NCBI GenBank assembly: GCA_947259575.1
Contig: CAMYMU010000024.1
Coordinates: 186,001-250,000 of the forward strand
Direction: 5' to 3'
DNA: 64,000 nt
Origin: an uncultured Ectothiorhodospiraceae bacterium
Lineage (GTDB): Bacteria; Pseudomonadota; Gammaproteobacteria; UBA6429; Thiohalophilaceae
Of the stretch, positions 1 to 8,834 are shown piece after piece (positions within the stretch are counted from its first letter, which is position 1; each line of letters begins with the position of its first letter). The notes below the pieces were generated by a model, which had not been told where the DNA came from, did no database searches, and was given only the letters and a program-made list of their open reading frames with translations. Both the position numbers and the translations under genes were made by a program.

Positions 1-114
1 AATCATTTAAAAGCTGATAACTGGCGCATCATCGCCCACTCCAAATACCAGCTCGGTGATGTATCTGGTGCCCAGGCAGCTCAGGCTAAGGCAAAAAATC
101 TCGGGAATCAGTGA
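1..114 (+). CDS. C-terminal end of a TPR-like protein (partial)
   Basis: An open frame enters from the left edge and stops with TGA at 112-114, leaving 37 residues. They look like one helical repeat: a Trp and Ala in the first helix, the turn LGD, then an Ala-rich second helix (GAQAAQAKAK). This spacing fits the tail of a tetratricopeptide-type protein. The start and any other domain lie outside the window, so the function cannot be given. The next gene begins 23 bases downstream on the same strand and may be co-transcribed. Confidence 0.5.
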   Translation, partial: NHLKADNWRIIAHSKYQLGDVSGAQAAQAKAKNLGNQ

Positions 115-137
115 GTAAAGTGCATTAAACTGCAGTT

Positions 138-620
138 ATGGCAATTTATGATGTTGGAAAATTGATCGCAGAAACAAGACGTCTGGCCGCTGACTATAAG
201 CGTGCCACAGGCAAGTCACTGGCCGTCAGTAGTGAAATTGCCAAACATGATGCATGCGAACTCTTGGAACTTGAACCTCTCGAGGAGGACGCAGCTGGCG
301 GCTATGATGCGCTGGGGCTGCATAGCGCATGGAAAGATCTTAAAGTGCAGATTAAAGGTCGTGCAATTTTTGACGAAGCCAAAAGCGGCCAACGGATTGG
401 TCAATTAAAATTAGATAAAGAGTGGGATGCCGTTGTATTGGTGCTCATGAATGAAGAATTTGAAACCCAAGAGATCTATATGGCAACGCGTGAAGAAGTG
501 GAGAATGAGCTTTCTGAAATGGATAGCAAACGCCAAAATCGTGGTGCGATGACGGTAGCTCGTTTTAAGTATCTCGCTCGTTTAGTTTGGACGCCTGCAG
601 AAGGCATTATTGTTGAATAA
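138..620 (+). CDS. Uncharacterised 160-residue protein, possibly PD-(D/E)XK-like fold
   Basis: Cytoplasmic, with no signal peptide or membrane segment. I do not recognise a named family with certainty. Residues 54-60 (GGYDALG) followed by VQIKGR at 70-75 and the hydrophobic strand DAVVLVLM at 98-104 resemble the acidic / Q-x-K core of restriction-endonuclease-like folds: a D near 57, then K73. The N-terminal half is helical. This is inference from pattern only. It sits 50 bases upstream of yoaA on the same strand, so a role in nucleic-acid metabolism is conceivable but unproven. The ATG start at 138 gives a full-length product and there is no better upstream start. Confidence 0.6.
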   Translation: MAIYDVGKLIAETRRLAADYKRATGKSLAVSSEIAKHDACELLELEPLEEDAAGGYDALGLHSAWKDLKVQIKGRAIFDEAKSGQRIGQLKLDKEWDAVVLVLMNEEFETQEIYMATREEVENELSEMDSKRQNRGAMTVARFKYLARLVWTPAEGIIVE

Positions 621-670
621 TGTCTCGATTACCTAATCTGACTTAATATACCTGAAGATTAAACTTTCCC

Positions 671-2608
671 ATGTTAGATGATGTTAAAGACTTGCTTGGC
701 GAACAGGGTCCATTTGTAGAACAGTTGGACCAGTTTAGTATTCGCCCTCAGCAACAGGAAATGGCTGCGGCGATTGTTGATGCAATAGAAGCGCGAAGTG
801 ATTTAATTGTAGAGGCTGGCACAGGTACGGGTAAAACCTTCGCTTATCTGGTTCCTGCGCTTTGTTCAGGTAAAAAAGTAATTATATCTACGGGAACAAA
901 GAACCTTCAGGATCAATTATTCAATAAAGATATCCCGCTGGTAAGAAAAGCGCTAAACATTCCAGTAACCTGCGCCTTGTTAAAAGGACGCAGCAATTAT
1001 TTGTGTTTGCATCGCTATCGATTACAGAAACAGGAGTTAGATAAACTCCCACCTCGTTCGATTACACAATTGCAGAATGTAGAGCATTGGCTCACTCAAA
1101 CCAAAACCGGTGATATAGCCGAACATGTTGCTATTCCTGAAGGTGATCAAATTTGGCCACGTATTACCTCGACAAGTGATAATTGCATCGGCAGTGAGTG
1201 TGATGATTATCAACAGTGTTATGTCATGCAAGCCCGTAGAGACGCACAAGCAGCCGATCTCACTGTGATTAATCACCACTTGTTGTTATCAGATATGAAC
1301 TTGCAAGACGATGGCTTTGGTGATCTGCTGCCAACAGCGGATGCCTATATCATTGACGAAGCACACCAGCTGGCAGAGATCGCAACAAACTTCTTCGGTA
1401 CGGGGGTCAGTACCCAACAATTTATCGAGCTAGCCACCGATATCAAAAAAGAATACCTTGCACATATCAACGAGTCACAGGATATAAATAAACTCGCAGA
1501 TCGTATTGTTAAGACAACGCGTGACTTTCGTTTAATTTTCGGTGAAAAATCAAAACGCTCTCCCTGGAACGCTATCAGTGGTAATGAAAATGTCGTAAAA
1601 CAGGTCGATGAGCTTTATGAAGATCTGGAGGCTATGAAAGAGGCATTGAAGCCACTTTGTGAGCGAGCAACAGAGATTGAAAACTGTTTTACCCGGCTAA
1701 CTGTGTTGCAGGATAGACTCAATCAAGTCACGCAGACATCGACACCAGAACATGTGCATTGGTTTGAGGTGCATCATCGCTCGGTGAGTATGCATCTTAC
1801 CCCGTTAAATATTGCTGATGCTTTTCAATCACGTAAGGCGGCGAAAACAGGGGCATGGGTGTTTACCTCGGCAACACTTTCTGTTTCCGGTGGGTTTGAT
1901 TATTTTGTGAAAGGACTTGGCCTGACTGATTATCAAACTTTGCTGCTTGAAAGCCCATTCAATTTCCGCAAACAGGCATTACTGTATACACCGACAGGCT
2001 TACCTGAGCCGAATGATGAAGATTACACCTATAAAGTTGTCGAACGCGCTGTTGAAGTTTTAAAGGAAAGTCAGGGTTGCGCATTCTTCCTTTTTACCAG
2101 TTTTAGAGCGCTGAATATCGCCAAAGAACGACTGGAAAAAATGCTCGACTATCCACTCTTTGTTCAAGGTGAAAGTCCGCGTGATGTGCTTTTGGAACAA
2201 TTTCGTAAGACACCGCACGGTATTCTGCTTGGTACCAATAGTTTTTGGGAAGGCGTGGATGTCCGAGGCAGCGCCTTAACCTGCGTGATAATCGACAAGC
2301 TTCCGTTCGCTGCGCCTAACGACCCAGTGTTTCAGGCGCGATTAGATGCCTTAAGGGAACAGGGTATTAATCCTTTTATGAATTACCAACTGCCTATGGC
2401 CGCGATCATGCTTAAACAAGGGGTAGGTCGACTAATTCGTGACATAAACGATTATGGCGTTTTGATGCTATGTGACCCACGCTTAAAAACAAAATCATAT
2501 GGCAAAACTTTTTTGAAGAGCTTGCCTGTCATGTCGCAGACTGACACCATCGATCGGGTAAAAGCATTTTACAATTATTATCAGCCTGATGAAGCTGAAA
2601 CAGCATGA
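671..2608 (+). CDS. yoaA: ATP-dependent DNA helicase YoaA (DinG/XPD-like, superfamily 2)
   Basis: A 5'-3' DNA helicase of the DinG/XPD iron-sulfur family. In E. coli, YoaA works with the chi subunit of DNA polymerase III in tolerance of replication damage. Seen in the 645 residues: the Q-like region RPQQQEMA near 25-32, Walker A GTGTGKT at 50-56, four candidate 4Fe-4S cysteines at 112, 172, 177 and 183, the DEAH box at 229-232, and C-terminal motifs including GVGRLIRD. DinG proper is longer and the cysteine spacing suits YoaA, but the two paralogues are close. The stop overlaps the tsaB start by four bases (ATGA), so translation is probably coupled. yoaA next to tsaB is a common gammaproteobacterial pairing. 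Confidence 0.92.
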   Translation: MLDDVKDLLGEQGPFVEQLDQFSIRPQQQEMAAAIVDAIEARSDLIVEAGTGTGKTFAYLVPALCSGKKVIISTGTKNLQDQLFNKDIPLVRKALNIPVTCALLKGRSNYLCLHRYRLQKQELDKLPPRSITQLQNVEHWLTQTKTGDIAEHVAIPEGDQIWPRITSTSDNCIGSECDDYQQCYVMQARRDAQAADLTVINHHLLLSDMNLQDDGFGDLLPTADAYIIDEAHQLAEIATNFFGTGVSTQQFIELATDIKKEYLAHINESQDINKLADRIVKTTRDFRLIFGEKSKRSPWNAISGNENVVKQVDELYEDLEAMKEALKPLCERATEIENCFTRLTVLQDRLNQVTQTSTPEHVHWFEVHHRSVSMHLTPLNIADAFQSRKAAKTGAWVFTSATLSVSGGFDYFVKGLGLTDYQTLLLESPFNFRKQALLYTPTGLPEPNDEDYTYKVVERAVEVLKESQGCAFFLFTSFRALNIAKERLEKMLDYPLFVQGESPRDVLLEQFRKTPHGILLGTNSFWEGVDVRGSALTCVIIDKLPFAAPNDPVFQARLDALREQGINPFMNYQLPMAAIMLKQGVGRLIRDINDYGVLMLCDPRLKTKSYGKTFLKSLPVMSQTDTIDRVKAFYNYYQPDEAETA

Positions 2609-3309
2609 ACCTGCTTGCGATTGATACTGTCACTGAAATGGCATCGATAGCACTGTTATCGAGTGATGACGTGTTGATCGATGAAGCCCTTGTGCCACAA
2701 CAACATACCAAAGTCATTTTGCCGATGATTCAAAAACAAATGGCAACAGCCGGGCTAAGTTTCGCGCAACTTGATGCGATTGCCTTTTCACGGGGACCAG
2801 GTTCTTTCACGGGGCTACGCATTTGCGCAAGTATCACGCAAGGCCTGGCTATTGCGTATGATCTACCCGTAATCCCAGTCTCATCGCTGCAAATATTGGC
2901 GCAAGCTGCTTATCGAGAGGATAGCAGTAAACTAAATATTGCAGCCTGCCTGGATGCCCGGCGGAATGAAGTTTATTGGGGCGCATATAAACTCATGACT
3001 CAAGCAGATGGCACCAGTTTGATGACATTGGTCGGGGAAGAAGTCGTCACTGCGCCAGGATTGGTTAAGACTGAGTCTGGCGGGCCTTGGCACGGCGTAG
3101 GTAGCGGATTAAAAAGTTACGCGGCGGAACTTGCGGCAAATCCTCAGGTCAATTTAGCTAGTATGGAGCCAGAACGTTTTCCGCTAGCGCAAGATGCATT
3201 GATATATGCAAAAAATGCCTGGGGACAAAAGCAATTTGTCGATGCGAGTTTGGCTATACCGACATATTTGCGTGATAATATAGCGACACCCCCTCAAAAT
3301 AAAGTTTAG
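2605..3309 (+). CDS. tsaB: tRNA threonylcarbamoyladenosine synthesis protein TsaB
   Basis: TsaB is the non-catalytic scaffold partner of TsaD and TsaE that transfers threonylcarbamoyl to A37 of ANN-decoding tRNAs, in the cytoplasm. The 234-residue product has the ASKHA-type N-terminus (LLAIDTVTEMASIAL, residues 3-17) and the family signature SRGPGSFTGLR at 62-72. Length matches E. coli TsaB (231 residues). The start overlaps the yoaA stop by four bases. A GTG-started secreted protein follows after a gap of about ten bases, so this is probably the middle of a small operon. Confidence 0.95.
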   Translation: MNLLAIDTVTEMASIALLSSDDVLIDEALVPQQHTKVILPMIQKQMATAGLSFAQLDAIAFSRGPGSFTGLRICASITQGLAIAYDLPVIPVSSLQILAQAAYREDSSKLNIAACLDARRNEVYWGAYKLMTQADGTSLMTLVGEEVVTAPGLVKTESGGPWHGVGSGLKSYAAELAANPQVNLASMEPERFPLAQDALIYAKNAWGQKQFVDASLAIPTYLRDNIATPPQNKV

Positions 3310-3319
3310 GAGCGACACC

Positions 3320-3802
3320 GTGAATCGCCTTTTTAATCAGACAAGACTGTTTATTACGATAGCCCTGTTATTCATTATTTCGACCAGTTGGGCCACGTCA
3401 CCTATGGTTTATGAAAAGCGAGTAAAAGCAGATCCGGAAAAAACTTATAAAAAGGTGTTTAATGCGCTAGAGAACAATGGTTATTACGTCGTTTTTGAGC
3501 CCAATATTGGTAAAAACCTCGCGCACTTTAAAAAGCGTTGGGGCAAGGATTATAATAAAAATAAGCTTGAATCGATTCGTAGCATGGTATTTTGTAATGG
3601 CTGGTACGCTAACCAGGTAAGTAATGCTGACCCTCAAATGCTGGCGCTCTGTCCGCTACATATTTCTTTAGTACACAAACAAGGTGTAACTCGTATTTTA
3701 TTTATTCGACCTAGTCTGGTGGCCACGGGTAGTAAGGCAGAAAAGATTGCATTAGAACTCGAACAGGATGTTATTCGTACCATTGAAGGAGCGTTACGCT
3801 AA
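3320..3802 (+). CDS. Secreted DUF302-like protein
   Basis: The GTG start at 3320 is preceded by AGGAGCG at 3308-3314, a good ribosome-binding site. Residues 1-25 form a signal peptide (hydrophobic stretch at 11-21, likely cleavage after SWA), so the product is probably periplasmic. The mature part starts with a helix-strand pattern (PEKTYKKVFNALENNGYYV) reminiscent of DUF302 domains, which bind small ligands or heme in some members. It has two cysteines (in VFCNGW and LALCPL) that could form a disulfide. No catalytic motif is visible. The end faces dapE with only 18 bases between stops. Function unknown; the DUF302 assignment is tentative. Confidence 0.6.
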   Translation: MNRLFNQTRLFITIALLFIISTSWATSPMVYEKRVKADPEKTYKKVFNALENNGYYVVFEPNIGKNLAHFKKRWGKDYNKNKLESIRSMVFCNGWYANQVSNADPQMLALCPLHISLVHKQGVTRILFIRPSLVATGSKAEKIALELEQDVIRTIEGALR

Positions 3803-3820
3803 GTTTAATTATAAGCGTAT

Positions 3821-5318
<1,498 letters not shown>

Positions 5319-5319
<1 letters not shown>

Positions 5320-6143
5320 TAAATGTCCCGAAGTAACTCGTTAATACCAACTTTGCTGCGAGTCTTTTCATCAACCTGTTTAACAATGACCGCACAGTAA
5401 AGACTGTACTTACCGTCTTTTGAAGGCAAGTTTCCTGAAACGACAACTGACCCAGCCGGAATACGACCGTAGGTGACTTCATCGGTCATACGGTTGTAAA
5501 TACGTGTGCTCTTACCAATATAGACACCCATTGATATGACAGCACCTTCTTCAACGATCACGCCTTCAACGACTTCAGAGCGTGCACCGATAAAACAGTT
5601 GTCTTCGATAATAGTGGGCGCGGCCTGTAATGGCTCGAGGACACCACCGATACCAACACCACCAGAGAGGTGAACGTTCTTACCTATTTGTGCACAAGAA
5701 CCAACCGTAGCCCATGTGTCAACCATGGTGCCGCTATCAACATATGCACCAATGTTGACATACGAGGGCATCAGGACAACGCTTGGTGCAATATAGGCAC
5801 CGTGTCTGACGCTTGCAGGCGGTACCACACGAACGTTGTCGGCACGAAAATCACGCGAGTTATATTCAGAGTACTTGGACTTAACTTTATCAAAGTAATT
5901 GGTAAAGCCACCTTTCATGAATTCATTGTCTTGAATGCGGAAAGACAACAATACGGCTTTTTTCAGCCATTCATTGACAACCCAGTCACCTTCTTTTTTC
6001 TCTGCAACACGTAGCTCGCCTTTATCCAGTTGCGCCATGGCATCATCAACGGCTTCTTTCACCATGGTATCTACCCGCATTGGTGTAATTTCAGCGCGGT
6101 TTTCAAAGGCTTCTTCGATGACTTGCTTTAGATCGTCACTCAT
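5319..6143 (-). CDS. dapD: 2,3,4,5-tetrahydropyridine-2,6-dicarboxylate N-succinyltransferase
   Basis: Transfers succinyl from succinyl-CoA to tetrahydrodipicolinate, committing the pathway to the succinylated branch. The 274-residue length is the same as E. coli DapD. Residues 1-95 form the helical N-terminal domain; the middle is a left-handed beta helix with hexapeptide repeats (for example [20 protein letters not shown] and [15 protein letters not shown]). The segment ending in [10 protein letters not shown] is typical of the CoA-binding coil. It lies between dapC and yffB and is probably co-transcribed with both. Confidence 0.97.
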
Positions 6144-6230
6144 GTTTCTAAACTCCGGAAAATCAGTAAATTTACTTGGAGGGGTATTTTACTTGGATTG
6201 AGGTGTGATTTCACAGAAATATTATGAAAA

Positions 6231-7481
6231 TCACCCTGACAGGGAATTATTTTTAATAAAGCGGCGGATCCGTAGGGCTGCCTCACGGCATTGTTCCAGT
6301 TCGGCGACCAGGGCAAGCCGTACGTGACCTGCACCAGGGTTGACACCTTCTACTTCACGGGACAGGTATTTACCTGGTAAAACAGTGATATTTTCCTGAT
6401 CAAATAGTGCCTGTGCGAAGACTTCATCATCGCCTTCTGCGCCTGGTACTTCGAAGTTCGGAACTTTTATCCAGAGATAAAAGCTAGCCTCAGGGGCGCT
6501 AACATCGATGACTTCGCCCAGAATGTCGAGCACAACCTGAAATTTTTCCCGGTAGAGATCGCGATTGGCTAAAACATGAGCCTCATCCGACCAGGCAGCG
6601 ATGCTAGCAAGTTGATGATGAGGCGGCATAGCGCAGCCATGGTAGGTGCGATAGCGGTAGAACTGTTCCATGATGAGTGCATCACCGGCTACGAAACCTG
6701 AACGTAAACCCGGTAAGTTGGAACGCTTTGATAAACTATGAAACACAAGACAATTTTTAAAAGCGGTATTACCCATTGCTTGAGCAGCCTCTAGCAACCC
6801 AGTAGGCGGTGCGCTCTCATCAAAATACAACTCGGAGTAACATTCGTCCGAGACGATAATAAAGTTATGTTTTTCCGCCAATGCGATCAATTGTTGTAAA
6901 GTCTCAGTTGGAATTACCGCGCCAGTTGGATTGCCTGGGGAACACAGATAAATCATTTGGCAACGTTGCCATGTCTCCTCGTCTATCGCATCGAAGTCCG
7001 GTAACAAGCCTGTCTCGGCAGTTGTATTCATATAATAAGGTTCAGCGCCTGCCAATAAGGCGGCTCCCTCGTAGATCTGATAGAACGGGTTTGGCATTAA
7101 CACTAGTGGTTTATGATTGCGATTTGGCTGATCACTACGATCAATAAGGGCTTGTGCAATTGCAAACAAGGCTTCGCGTGTGCCATTAACAGGTAAGATA
7201 TGTTGCGCAGGGTCGATCAAGTTGGGTTTCAAATTAAAGCGCGTTGTAAGCCAGCTCGCGATGGTTTCACGCAAACTCTCTTCACCTTTGGTGAGTGGGT
7301 AAGTTGAAATACCATGCAGGTTTTCGGCGACGGTTTGTAAAACAAATTCCGGGGCAGGGTGCTTGGGTTCGCCTATACTAAGAGGTATATGAGTAAGCGC
7401 ATCAGGCGGCGAACAATTCGCTTTTAACTGGGCGAGTTTTTCGAATGGATAGGCGTGTAATAGTGCGAGGTCTGGGTTCAT
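6231..7481 (-). CDS. dapC: N-succinyldiaminopimelate aminotransferase
   Basis: A PLP-dependent fold-type I transaminase of 416 residues that makes N-succinyl-LL-diaminopimelate with glutamate as amino donor. Seen: CSPGNPTGA at 180-188, D212 and Y215 in SDECYSE, and the Schiff-base lysine K252 in SLSKRSNLPGLR. The assignment as DapC instead of another class I aminotransferase rests on the neighbouring dapD and dapE and on the map-glnD-dap order. It is first in the operon; the start is 50 bases from the divergent transporter gene, so promoters for both must lie in or near that short gap. Confidence 0.93.
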   Translation of the reverse strand: MNPDLALLHAYPFEKLAQLKANCSPPDALTHIPLSIGEPKHPAPEFVLQTVAENLHGISTYPLTKGEESLRETIASWLTTRFNLKPNLIDPAQHILPVNGTREALFAIAQALIDRSDQPNRNHKPLVLMPNPFYQIYEGAALLAGAEPYYMNTTAETGLLPDFDAIDEETWQRCQMIYLCSPGNPTGAVIPTETLQQLIALAEKHNFIIVSDECYSELYFDESAPPTGLLEAAQAMGNTAFKNCLVFHSLSKRSNLPGLRSGFVAGDALIMEQFYRYRTYHGCAMPPHHQLASIAAWSDEAHVLANRDLYREKFQVVLDILGEVIDVSAPEASFYLWIKVPNFEVPGAEGDDEVFAQALFDQENITVLPGKYLSREVEGVNPGAGHVRLALVAELEQCREAALRIRRFIKNNSLSG

Positions 7482-7531
7482 AGTACTCTTACGTTTGGCT
7501 GACGGTTATTTAAAAAATATAAGAGATTATA

Positions 7532-8428
7532 ATGCAAGCGAATAAGCAACACACCTCCGCTTTACCAGTAATATGCCTGTTAGTTGCTGCCACATTATGG
7601 GGTGTATTTTGGTATCCCCTGAGAATTTTAGAACAGCAGGGACTCGATGGCGTTTGGGCAAGTCTGTTTATTTATACGGGCACTCTGGTAGTCGCTATTC
7701 CTATTATCATCCGTCGCCTCAAAGAGTTACTTGTCAGTCCTTATTTAATTATCGGAATTATGATTTCGAGTGGCTGGTGCAATATTGCCTTCATTCTTGC
7801 GATTGTCGAAGGTGAAGTTGTACGCGTGATTCTATTATTTTTCCTTTCACCAATTTGGGCCACAATTCTTGCCAGAATTGTTTTGAAAGAAGAGTTGACG
7901 CTCATGGCGCGTGCGACGATCGTCCTGGCACTCGCAGGTGCAATGACCATGCTGTGGTCTCCAGAAGTGGGGTATCCATGGCCGACTTCCTTTGCAGACT
8001 GGCTTGCATTGTCTTCGGGGGTGGCATTTGCCCTCACTAATTTATTTACACATATGGCACAGAAAACAAGCATTCCAGTTAAAACAGCATCAGCATGGAT
8101 TGGGGTGGTATTTGTCGCGAGCATTATTATTGCGGTGCGCGGTAATATTAGCCTTGAGGTTGAGGTCAGTACCATTTATCTCGCTTTTGCGATTGGTTTG
8201 TTATTAATGACCTTGATGACGTTTTGTGTAGTTTATGGGGTTACGCATATGCCCATTCATCGATCAGCAGTGATTTTGATTTTTGAGGTCGTAGCGGCAG
8301 CAATCTCTGCATATTTGCTCACAAGTGAGCGTTTAAATACGCAAGAATGGATTGGTGGGGTTATCGTGATCGTCGCTGCCTATCTTGCTACACAACAGCA
8401 AAAAAAAGAAACAAGCCATGCTAATTAA
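7532..8428 (+). CDS. EamA-family (DMT) inner-membrane transporter
   Basis: A 298-residue hydrophobic protein with about ten membrane segments in two EamA halves (roughly residues 12-145 and 155-290). The N-terminal motif ATLWGVFWYPLR resembles the WG start of drug/metabolite transporters. The C-terminus is a short lysine-rich tail (QQQKKETSHAN). The substrate cannot be deduced; relatives export amino acids, purines or other small metabolites. AAGAGA at 7521-7526 serves as ribosome-binding site. It is divergent from dapC and is followed by a VOC gene two bases downstream. The pair interrupts the usual glnD-dapC neighbourhood. Confidence 0.85.
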   Translation: MQANKQHTSALPVICLLVAATLWGVFWYPLRILEQQGLDGVWASLFIYTGTLVVAIPIIIRRLKELLVSPYLIIGIMISSGWCNIAFILAIVEGEVVRVILLFFLSPIWATILARIVLKEELTLMARATIVLALAGAMTMLWSPEVGYPWPTSFADWLALSSGVAFALTNLFTHMAQKTSIPVKTASAWIGVVFVASIIIAVRGNISLEVEVSTIYLAFAIGLLLMTLMTFCVVYGVTHMPIHRSAVILIFEVVAAAISAYLLTSERLNTQEWIGGVIVIVAAYLATQQQKKETSHAN

Positions 8429-8445
8429 TAATGTTAGAGGGTGCT

Positions 8446-8817
8446 ATGGGATTTAAGATCAATAAAATACTGCATGCGAGTTTTTTAGTCGAAGATACTG
8501 CTCGCTCATTGGAGTTTTATCATGACTTGCTAGGCCTGGAAATTGATACTTCGCGACCCGATCTGGGATATCCTGGTGCCTGGCTTACCATTGGAGATCA
8601 ACAGCTTCACTTAATTCAGTTACCGAGCCCTGATTCAAAACAACGCCCTGAACATGGCGGCCATGATCGTCATGTTGCACTACAAGTCGGAGCTGTTAAT
8701 GAGCTTAGGAAGAAGATTGAAACAGTGAATATTGAATTCACCACAAGTAAATCGCGTCCGAATGTCATGTTTATTCGGGACCCTGATGGCAATACACTGG
8801 AATTAATAGGCGACTAA
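8446..8817 (+). CDS. VOC-superfamily (glyoxalase/dioxygenase-like) protein
   Basis: A small beta-alpha-beta-beta-beta protein of 123 residues. An H10 near the start (ILHASFLVED), the FYHDLLGL turn, the strand LHLIQLP, the HVALQV strand and the closing DPDGNTLELIGD are typical of vicinal oxygen chelate proteins, with His and Glu as metal ligands. The substrate is unknown: glyoxalase I, fosfomycin-resistance-like and dioxygenase relatives all share this fold. I chose ATG 8446 over ATG 8431 because AGAGG at 8436-8440 lies at the right distance from it; starting at 8431 would add five residues. It is translated with the EamA gene and converges on glnD. Confidence 0.85.
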   Translation: MGFKINKILHASFLVEDTARSLEFYHDLLGLEIDTSRPDLGYPGAWLTIGDQQLHLIQLPSPDSKQRPEHGGHDRHVALQVGAVNELRKKIETVNIEFTTSKSRPNVMFIRDPDGNTLELIGD

Positions 8818-8834
8818 TCGTTGCTTGATGGAAG

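Noticed and set aside
7495-7523. TTGGCT-17-TATAAG promoter-like pair before the EamA gene
   Set aside because: Would start transcription about two bases before the ATG although a good ribosome-binding site lies upstream of that ATG and would be lost; position therefore unlikely.
7741-8175. 144-codon minus-strand frame inside the EamA gene
   Set aside because: Antisense shadow; the plus-strand frame has a clear transporter pattern.
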